A DNA stretch of 43,846 bases. Origin: Porphyromonadaceae bacterium UBA7555. Its GTDB lineage: Bacteria > Bacteroidota > Bacteroidia > Bacteroidales > Muribaculaceae. The position numbers were made by a program, and so were the translations under genes. Positions 1 to 7,580 of the stretch are shown here, in pieces; the stretch's first letter is position 1; each line of letters opens with the position of its first letter. The notes under the pieces are model-generated. The model saw nothing but the letters and a program-made list of their open reading frames with translations. It did not search any database and was not told where the DNA came from. The DNA lies in the NCBI GenBank assembly GCA_002478045.1, contig DLLT01000015.1, positions 1 to 43,846 on the forward strand, read 5' to 3'.

Positions 1-50
1 GTGTCGGGGGTGTCGGGGGTGTTTTTCATGATGTCTTGTTTTGTGTTCAT
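1..50 (-). CDS. 5' tip of an unidentified leftward gene, cut by the window edge
   Basis: Reading leftward from an ATG at 50-48 gives an open frame of about 16 codons (MNTKQDIMKNTPDTPD) that runs off the left edge. A second in-frame ATG is at 29-27. The main support for a real gene is a good Bacteroidetes promoter 85 bases upstream (see 135-165) that has nothing else to serve. Too little protein is visible to name a function. Confidence 0.35.
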   Translation of the reverse strand, partial: MNTKQDIMKNTPDTPD

Positions 51-134
51 GGTGTTGTGTGTTTTATAGATTGATAATTATTGGTAAATGACAGCTTTTG
101 GGCGGCTGTAAAGTGCCGCAACATTTGTACACCG

Positions 135-165
135 CAAAGATAGCGATTATTTTTGAGATAACAAA
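135..165 (-). promoter_or_regulatory. Bacteroidetes-type promoter for the leftward gene at the window edge
   Basis: On the minus strand a -7 box TATCTTTG lies at 142-135 and a -33 box TTTG at 165-162, separated by 19 bp, close to the Bacteroidetes consensus TTTG-N20-TAnnTTTG. Transcription should start near 128-130, giving a leader of about 80 nt before the ATG at 50. Confidence 0.6.
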
Positions 166-199
166 ATTTGTCGCATACAAATTTAGGCGTAAAAATAAC

Positions 200-241
200 A
201 AAGCGACCACGCTTCCCGTCAGGGGGATGCGTGGTCGCTTT
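200..241 (-). terminator. Intrinsic terminator downstream of fbaA
   Basis: Perfect 13-bp inverted repeat, AAAGCGACCACGC at 200-212 and its complement at 229-241, with a 16-nt loop. Read leftward it follows the aldolase stop codon by about 48 nt, and the stem is followed by a T-rich stretch (TTATTTTTACG). Confidence 0.75.
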
Positions 242-288
242 ATGCCGTCGGTCGCACAAGGCGGCCTTCGGTGGTGTGTCAGTGCGTA

Positions 289-1287
289 TTATTCGGCTTT
301 GCCGGCGCTACCGAGCACGTCCTCAATTTTGTGTTTGTAGAGGCGTTCCATTTCGTCGCGAGCCGGACCCAGGTATTTGCGCGGGTCGAATTCGGCTGGT
401 TTTTCAACGAAGACTTTGCGAATGGCGGCAGTCATGGCCAGTCGGCTGTCGGAGTCGATATTAATCTTGCAGACAGCGCTCTTGGCGGCCTTGCGGAGCT
501 GGTCTTCGGGGATACCGATGGCATCGGGAAGTTTGCCTCCGTACTGATTGATGGTATCGACGTATTCCTGAGGTACCGAGGATGCTCCGTGCAGCACGAT
601 GGGAAATCCGGGGAGCTGTTTCATAACGGCGTCGAGCACGTCGAAAGCCAGTGGCGGGGGCACGAGGCGTCCGTTGGCGTCACGTGTGCACTGAGCGGGC
701 GTAAACTTGTAAGCGCCGTGGCTGGTACCGATGGAGATGGCCAGCGAGTCACAGCCTGTACGTGTGGCGAAGTCTACCACTTCGGCGGGGTCGGTGTAGG
801 TGTGGTGGTCGGACGATACTTCGTCTTCAACGCCGGCCAGAACGCCGAGTTCGCCTTCGACTGTCACGTCAAACTGATGGGCGTAATCGGCCACTTTCTT
901 GGTGAGGGCAACGTTCTCTTCGTAAGGCAGATGCGAGCCATCGATCATCACTGACGAGAAGCCGTTTTCGATACAGCTCTTGCACAGCTCGAAGCTGTCA
1001 CCATGATCCAGGTGCAGTACAATCTGAGGATGCTCCCAGCCGAGTTCCTTGGCGTAAGCGACAGCGCCCTGTGCCATGTAGCGCAGCAGAGTGGCGTTGG
1101 CGTAAGCGCGAGCGCCCTTGCTCACTTGAAGGATCACCGGCGACTTCTCTTCAGCAGCAGCCTTGATGATAGCCTGCAACTGTTCCATATTGTTGAAGTT
1201 GAAGGCGGGAATGGCGTATCCGCCTTTGATAGCCTTGGCAAACATCTCACGGGTGTTGACCAAGCCGAGTTCTTTGTAGCTAACCAT
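289..1287 (-). CDS. fbaA: Class II fructose-1,6-bisphosphate aldolase
   Basis: Cytoplasmic zinc-dependent aldolase that interconverts fructose-1,6-bisphosphate with dihydroxyacetone phosphate and glyceraldehyde-3-phosphate in glycolysis and gluconeogenesis. The 332-residue product is full length for the class II family. Family landmarks are visible: HLDHGDS (residues 92-98; Asp94 in the catalytic-base position and His95 in the zinc-ligand position), VEGELG near 143-148, a second zinc-ligand histidine in GTSHGAYK (His190) and a third in LHGASS (His233). The ATG at 1287 gives the usual MVSYKELGLVNT start. It is a single-gene unit, with its own promoter at 1410-1441 (leader about 115 nt) and a strong hairpin terminator at 200-241. 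Nothing in it looks damaged. Confidence 0.97.
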   Translation of the reverse strand: MVSYKELGLVNTREMFAKAIKGGYAIPAFNFNNMEQLQAIIKAAAEEKSPVILQVSKGARAYANATLLRYMAQGAVAYAKELGWEHPQIVLHLDHGDSFELCKSCIENGFSSVMIDGSHLPYEENVALTKKVADYAHQFDVTVEGELGVLAGVEDEVSSDHHTYTDPAEVVDFATRTGCDSLAISIGTSHGAYKFTPAQCTRDANGRLVPPPLAFDVLDAVMKQLPGFPIVLHGASSVPQEYVDTINQYGGKLPDAIGIPEDQLRKAAKSAVCKINIDSDSRLAMTAAIRKVFVEKPAEFDPRKYLGPARDEMERLYKHKIEDVLGSAGKAE

Positions 1288-1409
1288 TGTTGTGGATATT
1301 ATATTATTATATGTGTGTATTGTCTTCTTCGTCGGTCTATTGACCTATATTGTCCTATTGTACCTTCCGGGGGCGCGACGTGATAGTCGAAAGGCCCTTT
1401 TTCGGGATG

Positions 1410-1441
1410 CAAAGTTACGTCTTTTTTCAGAAATTCTCAAA
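1410..1441 (-). promoter_or_regulatory. Promoter of fbaA
   Basis: Minus-strand -7 box TAACTTTG (1417-1410) and -33 box TTTG (1441-1438), exactly 20 bp apart, a textbook Bacteroidetes promoter. It predicts a 5' leader of about 115 nt in front of the aldolase ATG at 1287. Confidence 0.8.
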
Positions 1442-1492
1442 TGTTCTGTCAGACACACCTTATTTGCAGCAAAATGTATGCCAGAACAATAT

Positions 1493-1660
1493 CGAATGTA
1501 AAATGTGGAATGTGGAATTGGGCTGCGCGGTAATGTAATCCGAGACTCTAAGGGCTCTAAGGACTCTAAGGACTTTAACACCCGAATGAGCAGCCCCAAA
1601 CGAGTGGTTGCCCTTCCCCGCGCAGCCCAATTCTCCATTCTCCATTCTCCATTCCACATT
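1493..1660. repeat. Composite repeat element with inverted arms (7-mer arrays flanking a 9-mer array)
   Basis: Between fbaA and the next gene. The left arm has a 7-mer array of the form GAATGTG followed by AATTGGGCTGCGCGG (1516-1530). The right arm has the exact complement CCGCGCAGCCCAATT (1618-1632) followed by a 7-mer array of form ATTCTCC/ATTCCAC (1630-1660). Between the arms is a 9-mer array CTCTAAGGN (1545-1579). The 15-bp perfect core plus partly complementary arrays can form a long stem with a loop of about 87 nt. The rest of the 1288-1696 spacer holds the fbaA promoter and a -7 box for the next operon. Confidence 0.85.
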
Positions 1661-1666
1661 ATTTTG

Positions 1667-1674
1667 TATCTTTG
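1667..1674 (+). promoter_or_regulatory. Probable -7 box for the glycine-lipid operon
   Basis: TATCTTTG, a perfect match to TAnnTTTG, 22 nt before the ATG at 1697 and directly after the repeat array. No TTTG is visible 20 bp upstream, because that position lies inside the 7-mer array, so the -33 contact is weak or absent. Confidence 0.5.
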
Positions 1675-1696
1675 CATCCAAATACACTATTGCGAC

Positions 1697-2611
1697 ATGA
1701 GCGACACAGATAATTCAGATAAAGCCGCAGCAGATGCCGCGACAGCCGATGCTGCCGCGACAGCCTCCGGGCCTATACAGCTGGACCTGCACGCCATAGT
1801 GCGCGCACGCTTGGGGCGCAAGGCACGTTGGGTGCCGCGATGCTTGGTGTCATGGTTGGCGCGACTGATACATCAGGACGAGCTCAACGCCCTGCTGCGC
1901 AACAACTATCCGCGCCGCGGCGCCGAATTCTGCCGCGGCGTCCTGTCAGACCTGCACGTCACCGTCAGCCTCGCCGAGGGCTCGCACCTGCCCGACCCGG
2001 CTCGACGCCGCGTCATCATCGTCTCCAATCACCCCTTGGGCGGTCTCGATGGAATGGCTCTGATAGACATCTTCACCCGACACTACGGCGGACAAGTGCA
2101 CTTTATCGTCAACGACCTGCTGATGGCCGTCGAACCCCTGAAGGACGTCTTTGTACCAGTCAATACACACGCCGTCCAAAGCCGCACCACCATTACATCC
2201 ATCGAAGACGTCCTAGCCGGAGACGATCCCATACTCATATTCCCCGCCGGACTATGCTCGCGTCTCCAAGACGACGGCTCCATAGCCGACCTGCCATGGC
2301 GCAAAAGCTTCGTCACTATGGCACGACAATACCAACGCGACATCGTCCCGGTGTACTTCTCGGGCACAAATACCCCCTCGTTCTACCGCACCGCACGCCG
2401 CCGACAGCGCCTGGGACTGCACTTCAATTTCGAGATGGTACTGCTGCCCCGCGAGGTATTACGCGCCCGCGGCCGTCACTTCGACATCGCCTGCGCCGAC
2501 GTCATCCCCTACTCCGACATCCAAGACCGGACACCTCGGCAGGCCGCCGACAACATCCGAAACATAGTATACAGCATGGCACAACAGTGCTCACCATACC
2601 CCGGACAATGA
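1697..2611 (+). CDS. glsA: 1-acyl-glycerol-3-phosphate O-acyltransferase family protein, probable lyso-glycine/ornithine-lipid O-acyltransferase
   Basis: Membrane-associated PlsC-type acyltransferase of 304 residues. The HX4D acyltransferase motif is in NHPLGGLDG, followed by a phosphate-contact block IFPAGLCSR (FPEGT in classical PlsC). It overlaps the next gene, an OlsB/GlsB-like N-acyltransferase, by ATGA at 2608-2611. That pairing is the arrangement known for ornithine-lipid (OlsA/OlsB) and Bacteroides glycine-lipid (GlsA/GlsB) synthesis, so I infer that it adds the second, ester-linked acyl chain to an N-acyl amino acid. An open frame extends upstream to 1505, but that part is repeat array; the ATG at 1697 lies after the -7 box and is preferred. 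The first 25 residues are Ala/Asp-rich and poorly conserved. The head group (glycine or ornithine) cannot be read from the sequence. Confidence 0.8.
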   Translation: MSDTDNSDKAAADAATADAAATASGPIQLDLHAIVRARLGRKARWVPRCLVSWLARLIHQDELNALLRNNYPRRGAEFCRGVLSDLHVTVSLAEGSHLPDPARRRVIIVSNHPLGGLDGMALIDIFTRHYGGQVHFIVNDLLMAVEPLKDVFVPVNTHAVQSRTTITSIEDVLAGDDPILIFPAGLCSRLQDDGSIADLPWRKSFVTMARQYQRDIVPVYFSGTNTPSFYRTARRRQRLGLHFNFEMVLLPREVLRARGRHFDIACADVIPYSDIQDRTPRQAADNIRNIVYSMAQQCSPYPGQ

Positions 2612-3537
2612 ACAAGAAAATTATAGACCCCGTGGACACCGCCCTAATAGAGGCGGAATTGACACCCCAACGCTTCCTGCGCAAAACCAATAAGGCCGAC
2701 AACGACATCTACATCGTAGACGCCCATACATGTCCCAACACCATGCGCGAAATAGGACGACTGCGCGAAATCGCCTTCCGCAGTGCCGGCGGCGGCACCG
2801 GCAAAGAATGCGACATCGACCAATACGACACCATGCAACCGCCCTGCCGTCAGCTCATCGTCTGGGAACCCGAAAGCCGCCTAATACTCGGCGGATACCG
2901 ATTCATCATCGGCGAAGACATACGTATGGACGCCAACGGACGACCACGCATCGCCACAAGCCACATGTTTGACTTCAGCGACAAATTCATCCGCGACTAC
3001 CTGCCGCAGACACTCGAACTGGGCCGCTCGTTTGTACGCCTCGAATACCAATCGTCACGCGCCGGCGCCAAAGCCCTATACGCCCTCGACAACCTCTGGG
3101 ACGGCCTGGGAGCACTCACCGTAGTGTACCCCCAAATACGCTATCTCTTCGGCAAGGTCACCATGTATCCCAGCTACTCGTGCGAGTGCCGCAACATGAT
3201 ACTATACTTCATGAACAAGTACTTCCCCGACCCCGACCATCTGGTACGACCGCGCAACCCCCTGGACACACACATCGACACCGAAGCAATGCAGCGATTG
3301 TTCACCGGCGCCGACTTCAAAGCCGATTACCGCATACTCAACACCGAGATACGACGCCTGGGATACAACATCCCGCCGCTGGTCAACGCCTACATGTCCC
3401 TCTCGCCCACCATGCGCATGTTCGGCACCGCCGTCAACGACGAATTCGGCGACGTCGAAGAATCCGGCATATTCTTCGCCATCAGCGAGATATTCGAGGA
3501 AAAGAAAGCCCGACACATCGCCACATTCCACCCCTGA
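2608..3537 (+). CDS. glsB: GNAT-fold N-acyltransferase (OlsB/GlsB-like), first step of amino-acid-lipid synthesis
   Basis: 309-residue protein of the OlsB / 'hemolysin-like' acyltransferase family (Acetyltransf_5). Conserved segments include LREIAFRSAGGGTGKE, a DQYD motif, an RFIIGE strand, LELGRSFVR and the C-terminal half with the PRNPL and ADYRILN segments. The family N-acylates glycine or ornithine with a 3-hydroxy fatty acid, giving the lyso-lipid that the upstream O-acyltransferase then esterifies. Its ATG overlaps the upstream stop codon (ATGA), so the two are almost certainly translationally coupled. The order O-acyltransferase then N-acyltransferase, on one strand, fits a dedicated two-gene amino-lipid operon. 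No ATP-grasp or other tailoring gene follows. Confidence 0.82.
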   Translation: MNKKIIDPVDTALIEAELTPQRFLRKTNKADNDIYIVDAHTCPNTMREIGRLREIAFRSAGGGTGKECDIDQYDTMQPPCRQLIVWEPESRLILGGYRFIIGEDIRMDANGRPRIATSHMFDFSDKFIRDYLPQTLELGRSFVRLEYQSSRAGAKALYALDNLWDGLGALTVVYPQIRYLFGKVTMYPSYSCECRNMILYFMNKYFPDPDHLVRPRNPLDTHIDTEAMQRLFTGADFKADYRILNTEIRRLGYNIPPLVNAYMSLSPTMRMFGTAVNDEFGDVEESGIFFAISEIFEEKKARHIATFHP

Positions 3538-3565
3538 ACCACGCCCACGGCGGCATCCCACACCC

Positions 3566-3657
3566 CTAAGCCCCTAAAGTCCCTAAGGTCTCTAAAGTCC
3601 CTAAAGACCCTAAAAAGATCCCTCCTCGCCCCAATTCCACATTCCACATTCCACATT
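3566..3657 (+). repeat. 9-mer array followed by 7-mer array before the argC-like gene
   Basis: Six units of a CTAARGNCC 9-mer at 3566-3617, then three ATTCCAC 7-mers plus ATT at 3634-3657. The 7-mer array ends 8 nt before the ATG at 3666, so it forms the translation-initiation leader of the next gene. Confidence 0.9.
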
Positions 3658-3665
3658 ATAATATA

Positions 3666-4622
3666 ATGATAAATACCGCAATCATAGGCGCCGACCGATA
3701 CACCGACGGCACACTCATACGCCTGCTGCTTCACCACCCGGACGTCACCCTCCGATGGGTACACTCCGAGAACTACGCCACACGAGCACTCACCGACATT
3801 CACCCGGGCCTCATAGGCGAGACAGACCTCCGATACACCGCCGATATTGACTACACAGACATCGACTGCGTATTCTGCTGCGACAGCCGACTGCTGCACC
3901 GGCACCCCGTACCCGAAGACACACGCATCATCGACCTCGACGACGAACACCGCATCGAAGACGACACACACGATTACATCTACGGCCTCTCCGAACTCAA
4001 CCGCAAACGCATAGTCCGCGACGCACGACACATCGCCGTCCCCGGAAACCTCGCCGCAGCCATACTGCCCGCGCTGATACCCGCAGCCAAGAACCTGCTC
4101 ATCAACAGTGCCGTACACATCACCGCCATAACCGCCGACACCGATACGGACGTCCAAACCCGAGACACCGCCCCATGCCGGTCGCCTTACGACAGCATCA
4201 CCCTATACCGGCCCTTCAGCCACCCGCAACTCGCCGAAATACGCCAAAGCCTCTCACAACTCCAAAACAGCTTCAAAGCACCGGTCGAACTCATACCCAT
4301 ACGCGGAAGCTTTGCACGCGGAACACTCGCCGCAATATACTTCGACTGCAAAGTATCGCTCGAACGCCTACGCGAAATCTACGACAAATACTACGATGAC
4401 CACAACTTCACATTCGTCACCGATACCCCCTCCGACATCAAAGACGTCATCGACACCAACAAATGCCTGCTCCACCTCGACCGCATCAACGACCGACTGC
4501 TCATCACATCAGTCATCGACAACCGCATGAAAGGCGCGGCCGGCACAGCCGTGCACAACCTCAACCTCCTCTTCGGCCTGAGCGAACGCATCGGCCTCAA
4601 CCTCAAACCCGCAGCATTCTAA
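3666..4622 (+). CDS. ArgC-like protein (N-acetyl-gamma-glutamyl-phosphate reductase family) lacking the catalytic cysteine
   Basis: 318 residues that follow the Bacteroides ArgC architecture from end to end: N-terminal Rossmann start, the DYIYGLSELNR motif (YGLPELNR in the family), IPIRGSFARGTLAAIY, a DTNKCLLHL segment and the C-terminal GAAGTAVHNLNLLFGL. Key catalytic features are gone. The active-site NPGC(Y/F) is VPGN (Asn128 where the nucleophilic Cys should be). The GSTGAG-type loop after AIT is ADTDTD. The nucleotide-binding GGAGYT is GADRYT. The frame is intact and the rest is well conserved, so this looks like a maintained pseudoenzyme or a neofunctionalised paralogue rather than a decaying pseudogene. 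No other arginine-biosynthesis gene is nearby. The ATG at 3666 matches the family start. I leave the symbol blank because ArgC activity is doubtful. Confidence 0.8.
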   Translation: MINTAIIGADRYTDGTLIRLLLHHPDVTLRWVHSENYATRALTDIHPGLIGETDLRYTADIDYTDIDCVFCCDSRLLHRHPVPEDTRIIDLDDEHRIEDDTHDYIYGLSELNRKRIVRDARHIAVPGNLAAAILPALIPAAKNLLINSAVHITAITADTDTDVQTRDTAPCRSPYDSITLYRPFSHPQLAEIRQSLSQLQNSFKAPVELIPIRGSFARGTLAAIYFDCKVSLERLREIYDKYYDDHNFTFVTDTPSDIKDVIDTNKCLLHLDRINDRLLITSVIDNRMKGAAGTAVHNLNLLFGLSERIGLNLKPAAF

Positions 4623-4633
4623 AATAGGAACCG

Positions 4634-4711
4634 TAAGAAATATAAGAACTATAAGAAATATGAGAATAATGAGAATAATGCATTATTCCCATCACTCCCT
4701 CTATTCCCACT
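4634..4711. repeat. 9-mer array with inverted partner
   Basis: Five 9-mers of type TAAGAAATA / TGAGAATAA (4634-4680) are followed at once by units of the opposite sense (TTATTCCCA-like, 4682-4710), giving a head-to-head arrangement that can fold back. It ends directly at the ATG (4712) of the acyltransferase gene. Confidence 0.8.
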
Positions 4712-5806
4712 ATGACCAAAGAAACTAAGCCGCGTATGCACTATATGGACCTGCTCAAAGGTATCGCCATATTCCTGGTAGTCATGGGCCACGTCCTGAC
4801 CATGTGCATACGCGACATCGATGCCGCCACACTCTTCAAAATCATCGGCGAAGTACACATGCCCATCTTCTTCTTCATCAGCGGATGGTTCACCTACAAA
4901 GCCACAGCCGACGGCCGCATACGCCGTCCCGACCTGCGCCAACGCGCTATGCAACTGATTGTTCCTATGATCATCGTATCATCCCTTTGGGTGCTATACT
5001 TCCCCGACAGCGGTCTGCGCTCACCCCTACCCGAAGGCTTTGACGGACTTTGGACAAGCGAATTCAAAAACGGTTACTGGTTCACCCCCGTACTATTCGT
5101 CATCATGGCACTCTACGCCCTGCTCGCCCCAATGATACTGCGCCTGCGCCGCGCAGCTGCGGCCCTCAGCGTCACCCTCATCATCAGCATCGCTCTATAC
5201 GCCTGCATAGAGCACATCCTCCCCATGCGATACATCGGCATCACCTCGGCGCTACTCATCCTCCAATTCCTCCCCATATTTATGGTCGGAGCCATCGCCC
5301 GGCAGCACCAAGGCGCCTTCATGCGCTTGATAGCCAACCCCCGAGCCATCACCATCGCCATACTCGCCGCCATCCCGCTGTTCTACATCATAGCCTGGCC
5401 CTGGCGCTACCCCGCCCTCGACGGCATACCCCACATCGTACCAGCGGCCAAAATGCTCTTTCATATAGCACTCGCCATCGTTGCTATGAACATCGCCGTA
5501 CCCTGGTCCTACAAAGCCTACAGCCCCGAGCGCACGCGCCCCTCGCGCATAACCGTCATCCTCGAATACCTCGGGCGTAAATCCCTGGCCATATACCTGT
5601 TACACTACTTCTTCCTATTCCCTATGACCTTCCTGCAAGAGCCCGCGCGCGATATGGCCCTCTCCATAGTACCACTGAGCGTCATCGCCGCCGCAGCCGC
5701 CGCCTGCATCGTTGCCGCGACCCTCGCCGCCGAGTACCTGCTCAGCCGCAGCCCCCTGCTCGCTTGGCTCCTCTGCGGCGACTACCACGCCTTCCGCCGC
5801 AAATAA
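4712..5806 (+). CDS. Membrane acyltransferase, acyltransferase-3 (OafA/YrhL-type) family
   Basis: Integral membrane protein of 364 residues with about ten hydrophobic segments. The family signature is at the N-terminus: DLLKGIAIFLVVMGHV with its histidine in the first membrane helix, then MPIFFFISGW in the third. Members transfer acetyl or other acyl groups from CoA donors to cell-surface sugars or lipids. The substrate is not readable. The C-terminal helices carry a typical ILEYLGRKSLAIYLLHYFF segment. It lies between the argC-like gene and the nucleotide-sugar cluster, on the same strand but separated from both by repeat-filled spacers, so it may be transcribed alone. A role in modifying an envelope polysaccharide is inference from context. 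Confidence 0.85.
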   Translation: MTKETKPRMHYMDLLKGIAIFLVVMGHVLTMCIRDIDAATLFKIIGEVHMPIFFFISGWFTYKATADGRIRRPDLRQRAMQLIVPMIIVSSLWVLYFPDSGLRSPLPEGFDGLWTSEFKNGYWFTPVLFVIMALYALLAPMILRLRRAAAALSVTLIISIALYACIEHILPMRYIGITSALLILQFLPIFMVGAIARQHQGAFMRLIANPRAITIAILAAIPLFYIIAWPWRYPALDGIPHIVPAAKMLFHIALAIVAMNIAVPWSYKAYSPERTRPSRITVILEYLGRKSLAIYLLHYFFLFPMTFLQEPARDMALSIVPLSVIAAAAAACIVAATLAAEYLLSRSPLLAWLLCGDYHAFRRK

Positions 5807-5855
5807 CGCCGACCGACACGACATTGCCGACTGTCGTATTATTTGACCTTACGGC

Positions 5856-6023
5856 CCCTAAGATTCCTAAGAACCTCCTCCCCTAAGGGCGTAAACCGTG
5901 TCCGAAAAAAGCGACCGTACGTGCCTCGGTGCAGCCCTATTCCACATTCTACATTCAACATTCCACATTCTACATTATCACGGCGCAGCCCCATTCCACA
6001 TTCTACATTCAACATTCCACATT
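5856..6023 (+). repeat. Degenerate 9-mer array and two directly repeated 7-mer cassettes
   Basis: A weak CTAAGNNYC 9-mer run at 5856-5889 is followed by two direct copies of one cassette: GCAGCCC, then ATTCYAC/ATTCAAC 7-mers, then ATTATC. The 7-mer runs are at 5939-5976 (five units) and 5993-6023 (four units), starting 54 nt apart. The second copy keeps the unit order of the first (CCAC, CTAC, CAAC, CCAC). The array ends just before the ugd promoter. Confidence 0.9.
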
Positions 6024-6026
6024 ATC

Positions 6027-6058
6027 TTTGGTCATTAGGCGAAAAAAGCGTAAATTTG
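6027..6058 (+). promoter_or_regulatory. Promoter of ugd
   Basis: -33 box TTTG at 6027-6030 and -7 box TAAATTTG at 6051-6058, 20 bp apart, a perfect match to the Bacteroidetes consensus. The -33 box begins immediately after the 7-mer array. The predicted leader is about 37 nt to the ATG at 6102. Confidence 0.85.
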
Positions 6059-6101
6059 CGGTTGCCCATACAGGCACCACACCGACGCATACACACCCGA
6101 T

Positions 6102-7439
6102 ATGAATATTACAATCGTAGGCACAGGATACGTAGGACTGGTATCCGGAGCATGTTTCGCCGAAATAGGCGTCAACGTCACCTGCATCGACATCGATGCG
6201 GCCAAAATCGAAAGGCTGCGCCAAGGCATCATTCCCATCTACGAGCCCGGCCTCGACGACCTGGTAAGCCGCAACGTCGCCGGCGGACGACTACACTTCG
6301 GCACAGACCTGCGCGAAGTCCTCGACGACAGCGACATAGTATTCTGCGCCGTAGGCACTCCCCCCGACGAAGACGGCTCGGCCGACCTGAGCTACGTCCT
6401 CCAAGTGGCGCGCACCTTCGGACGATACATCAACCACTACACACTCCTGGTCACCAAAAGCACCGTCCCCGTAGGCACCTCGCACCTGGTCAAACAAACC
6501 ATACAAGCCGAACTCGACGCCCGCGGATGCGACATACCCTTCGAAGTCGCCTCCAACCCCGAATTCCTCAAAGAAGGAGCCGCCATCAAAGACTTTATGT
6601 CCCCCGACCGCGTAGTCATCGGCATCGAAAGCGACCGCGCACGCCGAGTTATGGAACGCCTCTACCGACCCTTCCTGCTCAACAACTTCCGCGTCATATT
6701 CATGGACATAGCCTCCGCCGAGATGACCAAATACGCCGCCAACGCCATGCTCGCCACCCGCATATCATTCATCAACGACATCGCCAACCTCTGCGACCTC
6801 ACCGGCGCCGATGTAAATATGGTACGCAAAGGCATCGGTAGCGATGCACGCATAGGTAGCAAATTCCTCTACCCCGGCTGCGGCTACGGCGGCTCGTGCT
6901 TCCCCAAAGACGTCAAAGCACTCATGCGCATAGGCGCCGAACACGGATACACCATGCGCGTCATCGAAGCCGTAGACGCCGTCAACGAAGCCCAGAAACT
7001 GCGCCCCGTCGAAATACTGCGCCGGCGCCTGGGCGACCTCCGAGGACGACACATAGCCCTCTGGGGCCTCGCCTTCAAGCCCGAAACCGACGACATGCGA
7101 TGCGCCCCCGCACTCGTAGCCATCGATGCCCTGCACCAAGCCGGAGCCACCGTACGCGCCTACGACCCCGTAGCCATGGACGAATGTCGCCGCCGATTGG
7201 GCGATGCAGTCCAATACGCCACAGACATGTACGACGCCTGCATCGATGCCGACGCACTGATACTGCTCACCGAATGGAAACAATTCCGACTGCCCTCGTG
7301 GCGCGTCGTAGCACGCGCCATGCGCGGCAACATCATCGTCGATGGCCGCAACATCTACCAAGGCGCCGACCTGGCCGAAGAAGGCCTCGAATACCACGGC
7401 CTCGGAATACCACCCACCGCCGCCGTCCGCCGCAACTGA
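6102..7439 (+). CDS. ugd: UDP-glucose 6-dehydrogenase
   Basis: 445-residue NAD-dependent dehydrogenase that oxidises UDP-glucose twice to UDP-glucuronate, a precursor for envelope polysaccharides. The N-terminal Rossmann motif is VGTGYVGLVSGACFAE (residues 5-20), with the NAD-contact acidic residues in CIDIDAAKI. The central region has SNPEFLKEGAAI. The catalytic cysteine sits in the invariant GCGYGGSCFPKD. The C-terminal UDP-binding domain holds LWGLAFKPETDDMR. Length and motifs are complete. It heads a rightward run of sugar-nucleotide genes with its own promoter. A related 6-dehydrogenase acting on another UDP-sugar cannot be excluded from motifs alone. Confidence 0.93.
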   Translation: MNITIVGTGYVGLVSGACFAEIGVNVTCIDIDAAKIERLRQGIIPIYEPGLDDLVSRNVAGGRLHFGTDLREVLDDSDIVFCAVGTPPDEDGSADLSYVLQVARTFGRYINHYTLLVTKSTVPVGTSHLVKQTIQAELDARGCDIPFEVASNPEFLKEGAAIKDFMSPDRVVIGIESDRARRVMERLYRPFLLNNFRVIFMDIASAEMTKYAANAMLATRISFINDIANLCDLTGADVNMVRKGIGSDARIGSKFLYPGCGYGGSCFPKDVKALMRIGAEHGYTMRVIEAVDAVNEAQKLRPVEILRRRLGDLRGRHIALWGLAFKPETDDMRCAPALVAIDALHQAGATVRAYDPVAMDECRRRLGDAVQYATDMYDACIDADALILLTEWKQFRLPSWRVVARAMRGNIIVDGRNIYQGADLAEEGLEYHGLGIPPTAAVRRN

Positions 7440-7453
7440 CCCCCGGACAGGCC

Positions 7454-7577
7454 CTAAGGCCCCTAAGGTCCTTAAAGCCCTTAAGGCCCCTAAGATTCCT
7501 AAGGCCCCAAAGTTCCAAAGCAATTCCGGAATATTCCGGCGCAGCCCAATTCAACATTCAATTCAACATTTAACATT
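7454..7577 (+). repeat. 9-mer array and 7-mer array between ugd and the aminotransferase gene
   Basis: Seven CTAAGGCCC-type 9-mers (7454-7516), then GGCGCAGCCC (about 7538-7547), then 7-mers of type ATTCAAC/ATTTAAC (7549-7577). The last ATT ends 3 nt before the ATG at 7581, so the array is the ribosome-entry region of the next gene. Confidence 0.9.
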
Positions 7578-7580
7578 ACT

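Noticed and set aside
1828..3537. Single 569-residue reading frame spanning the O-acyltransferase and N-acyltransferase region
   Set aside because: Its first 260 residues are an Arg/His/Pro-rich out-of-frame reading of the O-acyltransferase gene; only the part from 2608 is a real protein. The apparent fusion is an artefact of the ATGA overlap.
3666..4622. ArgC-like gene as a decaying pseudogene
   Set aside because: The frame is uninterrupted and non-catalytic regions are well conserved, so loss of the cysteine alone is not evidence of decay.
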